Shown: piece after piece, positions 1 to 4,862 of the stretch | Layout: each line of letters begins with the position of its first letter | Numbering within the stretch: position 1 is the first letter of the stretch | Translations under genes and position numbers: made by a program | Origin: an archaeon | GTDB lineage: Archaea > Asgardarchaeota > Heimdallarchaeia > Hodarchaeales > S146-22 | Length of the DNA: 5,445 bases | Assembly (NCBI GenBank): GCA_024276395.1 | Contig: JAJRXH010000613.1 | Span: 1 to 5,445 of the forward strand | Reading direction: 5' to 3' | Notes under the pieces: model-generated | What the model was told of the DNA's origin: nothing | The model's input: only the letters and a program-made list of their open reading frames with translations | Databases searched by the model: none

Positions 1-120
1 GTGACACGACAGCTGAAACAGGTGCCACGACGCGTGTCAGAGCCGATCTTTCGTGCGGGCCTGGCGGTGGTCGTCCACCAGCTGCTCCTCGAGATTACAT
101 TCCGTTACACCACGGGATAA
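1..120 (+). CDS. 3' end of a GC-rich reading frame, possibly a histone-fold protein
   Basis: Frame 1 is open from the first base and ends in TAA at 118-120, giving 39 visible residues. The gene probably begins outside the window; the GTG at base 1 is more likely an internal codon. GC is about 59%, clearly above the roughly 40% of the DNA that follows, and third positions are mostly G or C, which supports real coding and perhaps high expression. The residues VTRQLKQVPRRVSEP resemble the alpha1-loop1 part of archaeal histones (pattern I-x-R-x-hydrophobic-K...R-V-S), followed by a hydrophobic amphipathic helix with E-I-T. If this is a histone, it stops after alpha2 and lacks the usual loop2 and alpha3, so it would be atypical or truncated. 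The similarity was judged by eye over a short stretch and is weak; the product should otherwise be treated as unknown. Confidence 0.4.
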   Translation: MTRQLKQVPRRVSEPIFRAGLAVVVHQLLLEITFRYTTG

Positions 121-229
121 CTGAATAACTCTCTCTCAAGCATCTTGCATAAGGATTAAAATGGCGTTACGGGCCTGTCATTTACTGATAAATCACGATT
201 CGTGCTTGGATGCGCAAAACTTAAATGCA

Positions 230-243
230 CTTCTTGCAAGAAG
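230..243. promoter_or_regulatory. Perfect 14-bp palindrome, operator candidate
   Basis: The sequence CTTCTTGCAAGAAG is identical to its own reverse complement. It sits about 180 bases upstream of the membrane protein start at 423, within the CACGA/TCGTG cluster. An uninterrupted dyad of this length is the form expected of a site for a dimeric DNA-binding protein. It overlaps the left arm of the hairpin at 239-288, so it could also act as RNA structure if transcribed. There is no direct evidence of binding. Confidence 0.35.
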
Positions 244-288
244 AATCGTGGCTAGATGTAAAGCACGATGATTGTTCACGAATCTTCT
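239..288 (+). other. Imperfect 12-bp inverted repeat (hairpin) in the 5' region
   Basis: AGAAGAATCGTG (239-250) can pair with CACGAATCTTCT (277-288) in 11 of 12 positions; the single mismatch is A245/A282. The loop is 26 bases. It could form in RNA or be a spaced DNA dyad. There is no T-tract after it, so it is not an obvious terminator for the upstream frame. It may be a by-product of the CACGA word cluster, because each arm contains one copy. Confidence 0.35.
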
Positions 289-340
289 CGTGGAGATGTC
301 GTAGTGAACTTTGTTGTCGTGTTTCATCTCTGATCACGAT

Positions 341-348
341 CTTAAATT
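341..348 (+). promoter_or_regulatory. Possible TATA-like element for the membrane protein gene
   Basis: CTTAAATT is the best AT-rich octamer upstream of the gene starting at 423. With usual archaeal spacing the transcript would start near 370, leaving an untranslated leader of about 50 bases. No convincing Shine-Dalgarno precedes the start codon. The match to an archaeal TATA box is modest, and AT-rich octamers are common in this DNA. Confidence 0.22.
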
Positions 349-422
349 CACGTACAATGCGTGTCAGCATGTGGTGCTTGCATTAGCTGGTCACGTTCAA
401 GTTGTTCAATTAATGAGTTAAA

Positions 423-2387
423 ATGAAAATGAGTAACAAGAAGGCGTGTCTTGCAATTATTGGTTTTCTCATGGTCATGGGGACGTTTTGGGCATTTCGT
501 GATGTAGTGCCGGAAATCAAAAAGTCTCGTGGTGAAAATGAGATGAGGTTACCACCACCGCAATTGCAAGGGAGCATGGCATTAGAAGATGCGCTTGGAT
601 TTAAAAAAGTATTAGGTAAGAAGATTTCTGATTCTTTTGACGTGAGATCCCTAGGACAGCTGCTTTGGTCAGCTCAGGGGATAACTCATACTCCATTTCG
701 TTCTGCTCCTAGTGCAGGTGCGACTTATCCCTTGGAATTGTACATTCTTCCACGAATTCCTTTTGAATCTCTTTCAGTTGGTCTTTATCATTATGTTCCA
801 TCTGCTCATTCACTGGAGCGAGTTGAGTCGGGTGATGTTTTTACAGAAATCGTTCAATCCTTGAACGTTACCGGAGTAGAAACGGCGCCTGTTCTCATGG
901 TCGTCACGGCAGCTTATGAGAGAACGACCTCACGGTATGGAGAACGCGGCATTCAGTACGTGCATTTAGAAGTTGGTCACGTGTTGCAGAATCTCCTTCT
1001 TCAAGCCAAGTCTCTAAACGTGGCTCTTGAATTTGTCCTTGAATTCGATGAAGAACTTGTTTCGAGCAAGTTGAACTTGGAATACAAGCCATTGGCATTG
1101 GTGTTCTTTTGGAAGACGGAATCAGAATCCTCATCTACGGGAAAAAACTTGAGTGAAAAAGAATTTCAGTCTCAGGCCCAAGATTGGACGACGATATCCG
1201 TTGAAGAAGCCATTGCATCTCGGCGATCGATTCGGGAGTATGCCGGAGGAGAGATTTCGGCATCACAGCTCACCAGGTTATTAGACATGAGTTATGGAAG
1301 AAAAGATCCGATCACGGGGGAACGTGTCTTTCATTCCGTTACCGGATCGTTTCCAGTTAACATTCGAATTTCTGTTACCAAGGTGGCAGGTCTTGACGAG
1401 GGAATATATTTTTATGATGATTCCGATAATTCTTTAACCCAATTGTCGAATTCATCGCGGAGACAAGAACTGTGGGCATACGGTCTCAAGCAAAATTGGA
1501 TTCGAGATGCCCAGGTAGCTCTAGTGCTAAGCATTAACTTGACGAAATTGCAATCGTCGTCAATTTCCACGGAACTTCAAAAGCGGATTGCTCTATTCGA
1601 AGTTGGCATGATTGCTCAGAACATCTACTTGGAGGGATTTGTTCTTGGTCTTGGCACGGTGGTTGTTGGGGCTTTCGATGAGAATGGCGTGAGGGATATG
1701 ATGCAGGCTGGAAAGGATGAGATTCCCATTTACATCATGCCGGTTGGTAGGGTCTCTCGTTCAGCATATCAGACGGTGCTTTCTCCAACCTTGCAATTTT
1801 GGAGTGGCGTGTTGTCACTTTTCTCGTTTATTTTGTTCTTTTTAGGTGGTCTCGTGATGAGTCCCGCATTTCGCACGAGACTCCGGAGACAGGCAACATG
1901 GCTTCATTATGGTTTTTCCGTGTTGAGTGCCACTTTTGGTTTGCTTCACGTCGTCATTGCGCACGGACTTTGGACGCTTTTGGTCAGAATGGATGCATTT
2001 TTGCTTCTAGGGTCCGTGATTGAGATCTTTTCAATTCCATTTCAGACTTATTATTCTGTTTCGGATATTGGTCTCATTCTTGCCAAGGTTCTCACCTTTC
2101 TTTTCTTGATGTTAATCGTATTAGCCCTACCGTTGCTGACAAAAACTTCCTTGGTGACTAGATATCGCCTGATATTTCTTCATAAATTTCTGTTTTGGAT
2201 GATTTTCTTGCTCATCATCTTGCACGCGATGGTCAACGGATACATCGTGGCTTCTTATCAGCAAGAGTTTTTTGTTGTTTTCCTCGTACTGATGATTGGT
2301 CTCGTTTTCCTGTACCTTCAACCTCGATTCATCTCTCGTGATATGAAAGGTGTCTCTGACAAAAAATCGGTCATTGCCGATGATTGA
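423..2387 (+). CDS. Membrane-anchored tandem SagB-type nitroreductase fused to a ferric-reductase-like diheme transmembrane domain
   Basis: 654 residues. An N-terminal anchor (about 8-25, preceded by lysines) leads to SagB-type nitroreductase half 1 (about 50-230: APSAGATYPLELY at 95-107, GLYHY at 120-124, RYGERG at 171-176, EVGHVLQN at 183-190). Half 2 spans about 255-445 (RRSIREY at 267-273, GIYFY at 327-331, EVGMIAQN at 393-400, VGAFDE at 415-420). Five hydrophobic helices follow (about 459-479, 493-517, 550-572, 583-608, 615-632). Helix 2 carries H495 and H509 (plus H514) and helix 4 carries H587 and H601, both H-x13-H, as in NOX/ferric-reductase/MsrQ diheme domains. Positive loops (RTRLRR, the KTSLVTRYR stretch, and the C-tail) face the cytoplasm, placing both flavin domains outside. 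Four N-x-S/T sequons lie in that part, and the only cysteine is C9 in the anchor. No NAD(P)H/FAD module follows. I infer electron delivery through the membrane to an external FMN enzyme; the donor and substrate are unknown. ATG 423 follows an in-frame TGA at 414; ATG 429 is an alternative. Confidence 0.9.
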   Translation: MKMSNKKACLAIIGFLMVMGTFWAFRDVVPEIKKSRGENEMRLPPPQLQGSMALEDALGFKKVLGKKISDSFDVRSLGQLLWSAQGITHTPFRSAPSAGATYPLELYILPRIPFESLSVGLYHYVPSAHSLERVESGDVFTEIVQSLNVTGVETAPVLMVVTAAYERTTSRYGERGIQYVHLEVGHVLQNLLLQAKSLNVALEFVLEFDEELVSSKLNLEYKPLALVFFWKTESESSSTGKNLSEKEFQSQAQDWTTISVEEAIASRRSIREYAGGEISASQLTRLLDMSYGRKDPITGERVFHSVTGSFPVNIRISVTKVAGLDEGIYFYDDSDNSLTQLSNSSRRQELWAYGLKQNWIRDAQVALVLSINLTKLQSSSISTELQKRIALFEVGMIAQNIYLEGFVLGLGTVVVGAFDENGVRDMMQAGKDEIPIYIMPVGRVSRSAYQTVLSPTLQFWSGVLSLFSFILFFLGGLVMSPAFRTRLRRQATWLHYGFSVLSATFGLLHVVIAHGLWTLLVRMDAFLLLGSVIEIFSIPFQTYYSVSDIGLILAKVLTFLFLMLIVLALPLLTKTSLVTRYRLIFLHKFLFWMIFLLIILHAMVNGYIVASYQQEFFVVFLVLMIGLVFLYLQPRFISRDMKGVSDKKSVIADD

Positions 2388-2405
2388 CGTGCAAGTGCAA
2401 GGTAA

Positions 2406-2440
2406 TTCCACGAATGAAGACCAACCTCAGTTCCGTGGAA
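2406..2440 (+). other. 7-bp inverted repeat downstream of the membrane protein gene
   Basis: TTCCACG (2406-2412) pairs perfectly with CGTGGAA (2434-2440) across a 21-base loop. It lies in the 136-base gap between the two + strand genes, 19 bases after the first stop codon. A run of five T follows at 2449-2453, so the region may contribute to termination of the upstream gene, or the dyad may be an operator for the downstream gene. The stem is short and the call is tentative. Confidence 0.3.
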
Positions 2441-2448
2441 AGCATTGG

Positions 2449-2456
2449 TTTTTAAG
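2449..2456 (+). promoter_or_regulatory. Possible TATA-like element for the longin-like gene
   Basis: TTTTTAAG lies about 70 bases before ATG 2524. Archaeal spacing would put the transcript start near 2476, with a leader of about 48 bases. The same T-run could instead act as an oligo-T termination signal for the gene ending at 2387. No good Shine-Dalgarno is seen before 2524. The gap of 136 bases between the two + strand genes makes a separate promoter reasonable. Confidence 0.25.
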
Positions 2457-2523
2457 AAGTGCCTTCTAGGGAAGATATGGAAGGTAAAAGCCGTTTTGAA
2501 AGCTAATTTTCGGGGAAACACGC

Positions 2524-3081
2524 ATGGATCAGATTGCTTACTTGCTATTATTTCGTCGTCAAGGTAGCATGCTATATTCACGATGCTTTGGTGATTTTTG
2601 TCAACAAGTCACTCAAAATGAGGGATTCTTGAATGAATTCTTGATGATGGTAACCAAGTTTTCTCAGATGTTCGTTGACGAGGTTGTTGAAGTCAAGAAT
2701 GTCTCTTTTGGTGGAAAGATCTTTTTTTTCTATTGTCTTGAAAATTGTGACGTGATAGCCGTCATTGGTCTTACTCAAGATTGTTCAGGTGGAAAAGAAG
2801 AAGAAATTGCGGTTTCTTCGCGATTGGCAATGCTTTCTGATTTGGTAAGAGCGCTTAATACTCTAATCAATGAATCATTTCCAGAATTTCGGACCATGGA
2901 GGAAATATCAGAAGAAAAGATCATTCAATTCGAGAAAAAATTATTTCAGTTCGTTTTGGATGCATGGTATCATCGGCACGGTGATGAAGATTCCTGTCCA
3001 TTCAAGGATCGTTGCTTGATGAGCGTTCATTCACCGATGTGGAAGGAACTGCAGAAGATTTTTGAAGGAGGTCGTTCTTGA
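2524..3081 (+). CDS. Longin-like (longin/roadblock superfamily) domain protein with a Cys/His C-terminal tail
   Basis: 185 residues, no signal peptide or membrane helix, so probably cytoplasmic. Predicted order fits a longin fold: strand 1 (about 3-12), strand 2 (15-22, with YSRCFG), helix 1 (33-52), strands 3-5 (about 54-62, 65-72, 76-85) and helix 2 (about 92-118), then an added helix (129-149). Such domains serve as platforms for small GTPases in trafficking and nutrient-signalling complexes in eukaryotes and are numerous in Asgard archaea; the partner here is unknown. The tail contains H150-x-H152-x5-C158-x5-C164, a possible zinc site outside the usual fold. Seven cysteines in all contrast with one in the 654-residue neighbour. 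ATG 2524 is chosen because residue 2 onward enters strand 1 directly. The gene ends TGA-TAA, two stops in a row, and converges on the methyltransferase with 3 bp between them. The family call rests on pattern, not a search. Confidence 0.78.
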   Translation: MDQIAYLLLFRRQGSMLYSRCFGDFCQQVTQNEGFLNEFLMMVTKFSQMFVDEVVEVKNVSFGGKIFFFYCLENCDVIAVIGLTQDCSGGKEEEIAVSSRLAMLSDLVRALNTLINESFPEFRTMEEISEEKIIQFEKKLFQFVLDAWYHRHGDEDSCPFKDRCLMSVHSPMWKELQKIFEGGRS

Positions 3082-3084
3082 TAA

Positions 3085-3732
3085 CTAGCGGAGGAAATTG
3101 CTCTTTTTTGGGTTTTGCAGGAGAAGAATTCGATACTTCTCTGATAATGTCCTTTTCTGGTAAAATATTTCTACCTTCTCGTAATATTGTTTACTAAATG
3201 CGAGTATCTTTTCAATTGGGTTCCAATGTGTGGTCAATAATAAAACAGTGCCGTCAATTGCAAGATATTGGCGTGTTTCTCTGATAAATTTTTTCATTGC
3301 TTGGATGCCATCCAATCCACCAGTCGTGGCCATGTCTAAGAGATTCGTGTCATTTTCATCATCAGACGGAAGGTATGGTGGATTGAAAAAAATCAAGTCA
3401 AATCCTTTCCAGTTCGTGCTTGGTAGAAAGCCTTTGAGAAGATCTTGACAGATAATTAGCAAGCTTACTTCATTGGCCAATGCATTTTTTAGAGTGGATT
3501 GGCAAGCTTGCCAATTGAGATCCGTTGAAAAATAGACGTGACGAGGATATTTTTTTGCAAGATAAATGCTCAGAAATCCAGAACCACACCCTACTTCGAG
3601 CACGTGCAAGGATGTTGTTGTCGTGTCTTGTTGCTGAAACCACTTGTCAAGAGCTGTCGTCAAGGCAAAAGTATCAGCGTCTGGAGGATAGACATCATCA
3701 TTGGGTTCAATGAGAAGATTTGCTATCCTCAA
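3085..3732 (-). CDS. HemK2/Mtq2-family class I SAM-dependent methyltransferase (probable release-factor glutamine methyltransferase)
   Basis: 215 residues, the size of the short archaeal/eukaryotic Mtq2 (HemK2) branch, which lacks the extra N-terminal domain of bacterial PrmC. The entry motif is VYPPDADTF (14-22), followed by SAM-binding motif I LEVGCGSGF (45-53), an acidic residue after strand 2 (D71), and the catalytic NPPY at 117-120, typical of enzymes that methylate an amide or amino nitrogen. GG-DG at 138-142 is also characteristic of this branch. By family knowledge the enzyme methylates the glutamine of the GGQ loop of aRF1, activated by Trm112, which is not in this window. The start is TTG at 3732: an in-frame stop lies two codons upstream, the first in-frame ATG is far inside the domain, and GAGGGTGA sits 7 bases before TTG. 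The 120 bases upstream, to the amidohydrolase stop, show no gene and no clear TATA box. Confidence 0.9.
   Translation of the reverse strand: MRIANLLIEPNDDVYPPDADTFALTTALDKWFQQQDTTTTSLHVLEVGCGSGFLSIYLAKKYPRHVYFSTDLNWQACQSTLKNALANEVSLLIICQDLLKGFLPSTNWKGFDLIFFNPPYLPSDDENDTNLLDMATTGGLDGIQAMKKFIRETRQYLAIDGTVLLLTTHWNPIEKILAFSKQYYEKVEIFYQKRTLSEKYRILLLQNPKKSNFLR
3104..3109 (+). terminator. Oligo-T terminator candidate for the longin-like gene
   Basis: Six T residues, followed by GGG and four more T (3113-3116), begin 22 bases after the longin-like stop codon. Archaeal transcription commonly ends at U-rich tracts without a hairpin. The tract lies inside the 3' end of the opposing methyltransferase gene, where it encodes part of the lysine/asparagine-rich C-terminus, so coding constraint alone could explain it. 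Confidence 0.35.
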
Positions 3733-3739
3733 TTTTCAT

Positions 3740-3747
3740 TCACCCTC
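3740..3747 (-). promoter_or_regulatory. Shine-Dalgarno that fixes a TTG start
   Basis: On the - strand this reads GAGGGTGA, a strong match to the archaeal anti-Shine-Dalgarno target, with a 7-base spacer to TTG 3732. An ATG at 3739 directly abuts it but is in another frame and reaches a stop after ten codons, so the TTG is the functional start. Confidence 0.7.
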
Positions 3748-3852
3748 ATGATGGAACACTTGCGTGCTCATGGAGATTACATCGTGTTGGAATCGTCAGC
3801 TTTCTTCGATGGTCGTCCAGATCTCTCACGTAGCTGTCATTGTCATCTTGGT

Positions 3853-4782
3853 TCATAATCCGAACAGCCGTCGTGCATTTTTCCATAGGATTTTTTCTTT
3901 TTCTGAATTGGTAAGTTGCTCTGATTCTTCAATGATTCTGACCATGTGCGCGATGTCGTGTCCTTCTACAACCGGATAATCGGATCCAAAGAGAATTTTT
4001 TCAAAACCAATAGTTTCGCGAATGAGGCTGCAAACATCTCTATCATATAGCAAGTAAGGAACGGCGCTAGTATCAAGATAGACGTGGTCTAGAGCATTGC
4101 GGCTGATCATTTCTAGCGTCTCATTTAACCAGCGTCCAGGTTGAATGGCGGAATAGCCTCCTAGGTGTGGTAGAACCACATTGGCATCATACTTGGTGAG
4201 GTGTTTTTCAATGAGATGCGGGTGGGCATCTTCTCCCATTGCAAGGAGTTCCCAGGGTCCAGGATCATTTCCTAGATGGTAATAGATGATGAGATCTTCG
4301 TCTTGAGCAAATTTCCAGATGAGTTTCAAGTTTTTATTCTTTCGTGGATCAAAAAATTGCAAGGTGGGAAGAAGCTTGATGCCCCAAAGTCCTAGCTTGA
4401 TTATTTGATGAAGCTTATTTTTTACTTGTGATTTTGGACGAGTGGGATTAACGCTTCCAATTCCAATAACACGTTCCGGTGGCATCATTTCAGTCCATTG
4501 TGCAACTAGCGTGTTTCCCGTGTCACCCAAAACTAGCATTTTTTTCATAATGTCCATCATTCGGGGGTAGTCTGCAAAGTAATCATGCTCGGTAAGTCGA
4601 CGGATTACAAGATACGTCTTTTTCTTCGATCGTGTTTCCCATTCTGGGTCGAGATCCATCCCAAGAAGGATGCAAGTTCTCACTCCCGCATCATCCATTA
4701 CTTGCAAGAGAGATTCAGGTGAAAGCAAGGTCGGAATGGGATGAACGTGAGCATCAATGATTTTGGACTTCGTTCCAATCAT
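3853..4782 (-). CDS. Amidohydrolase-2 family (TIM-barrel metal-dependent hydrolase)
   Basis: 309 residues from ATG 4782. Metal-site motifs of the amidohydrolase superfamily are in order: DAHVHP with H12 and H14 after strand 1, GIKLLP with K136, YYHLG with H169, PHLGG with H206, and FGSDYP with D268 near the end, followed by the common closing pattern KNARRLFGL. The pattern best fits the Amidohydro_2 group, which includes decarboxylases, lactonases and other hydrolases, so the substrate cannot be named. No signal peptide; cytoplasmic. A lysine/arginine-rich insert near residues 51-62 (RSKKKTYLVIRR) follows strand 2. The ATG is preferred over TTG at 4791 because GAGGT ends 8 bases before ATG, while TTG overlaps that Shine-Dalgarno; the longer form would add three residues. 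It follows the VWA gene on the same strand after about 80 bases. Confidence 0.88.
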   Translation of the reverse strand: MIGTKSKIIDAHVHPIPTLLSPESLLQVMDDAGVRTCILLGMDLDPEWETRSKKKTYLVIRRLTEHDYFADYPRMMDIMKKMLVLGDTGNTLVAQWTEMMPPERVIGIGSVNPTRPKSQVKNKLHQIIKLGLWGIKLLPTLQFFDPRKNKNLKLIWKFAQDEDLIIYYHLGNDPGPWELLAMGEDAHPHLIEKHLTKYDANVVLPHLGGYSAIQPGRWLNETLEMISRNALDHVYLDTSAVPYLLYDRDVCSLIRETIGFEKILFGSDYPVVEGHDIAHMVRIIEESEQLTNSEKEKILWKNARRLFGL

Positions 4783-4790
4783 TCGCTGCA

Positions 4791-4795
4791 ACCTC
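4791..4795 (-). promoter_or_regulatory. Shine-Dalgarno of the amidohydrolase gene
   Basis: The - strand reads GAGGT with an 8-base spacer to ATG 4782. It overlaps a possible TTG start at 4791, arguing that translation begins at the ATG. Confidence 0.6.
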
Positions 4796-4796
4796 T

Positions 4797-4847
4797 ATGA
4801 TGCACGCATCACGTCGCATTCTAAAAATGCTGTGAATCGTGCATCAT
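4797..4847 (-). other. Nested inverted repeats between the VWA and amidohydrolase genes
   Basis: ATGATGCACG (4797-4806) and CGTGCATCAT (4838-4847) are a perfect 10-bp inverted repeat. Inside it, TCAC (4809-4812) can pair with GTGA (4832-4835), and GCATT (4816-4820) with AATGC (4826-4830) around a five-base loop. A transcript of the - strand would fold into an extended, three-segment hairpin that ends one base from the amidohydrolase Shine-Dalgarno. It could protect or separate the mRNA, regulate translation, or be an operator dyad. The - strand also contains TTTTTAG in the loop, a weak TATA-like stretch that might belong to an internal promoter. Confidence 0.55.
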
Positions 4848-4862
4848 CAATGCCCTCCGTGA

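Larger units (their letters stand above)
194..339. repeat. Cluster of CACGA/TCGTG words in the intergenic region
   Basis: Counting by eye, the pentamer CACGA or its complement TCGTG occurs eight times in these 146 bases: CACGA at 194, 264, 277 and 335, and TCGTG at 200, 246, 288 and 317. Chance would give well below one. The first pair forms an inverted repeat, CACGA-T-TCGTG (194-204). Several copies extend to GATTCGTG, GAATCGTG or CACGAATC. The cluster lies directly upstream of the flavin/heme membrane protein gene, so binding sites for a transcription regulator are plausible. The word also occurs in the genes, but far more sparsely. Function is inferred only. Confidence 0.5.

Noticed and set aside
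60..120. tRNA-like D-arm on the - strand (CCGT-GGTGTA-ACGG)
   Set aside because: The loop is too short and no anticodon arm, T-arm or acceptor stem can be built around it.
161..271. Small + strand frame of 36 codons starting ATG 161
   Set aside because: No Shine-Dalgarno, no recognisable domain, and it runs through the palindrome and CACGA cluster; more likely chance.
423..2387. SagB-like protein as part of a thiazole/oxazole peptide (streptolysin-S type) cluster
   Set aside because: No YcaO cyclodehydratase, E1-like partner, precursor peptide or transporter is present, and the protein is membrane-fused with outward-facing domains.
1799..2581. Several overlapping frames on both strands within and just after the membrane protein gene
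   Set aside because: They lie in shadow of a well-supported gene or run antisense across gene ends, and none shows a domain or plausible start signal.
4783..4791. TTG 4791 as the amidohydrolase start
   Set aside because: It overlaps the GAGGT Shine-Dalgarno that is well spaced for ATG 4782; only three residues differ.
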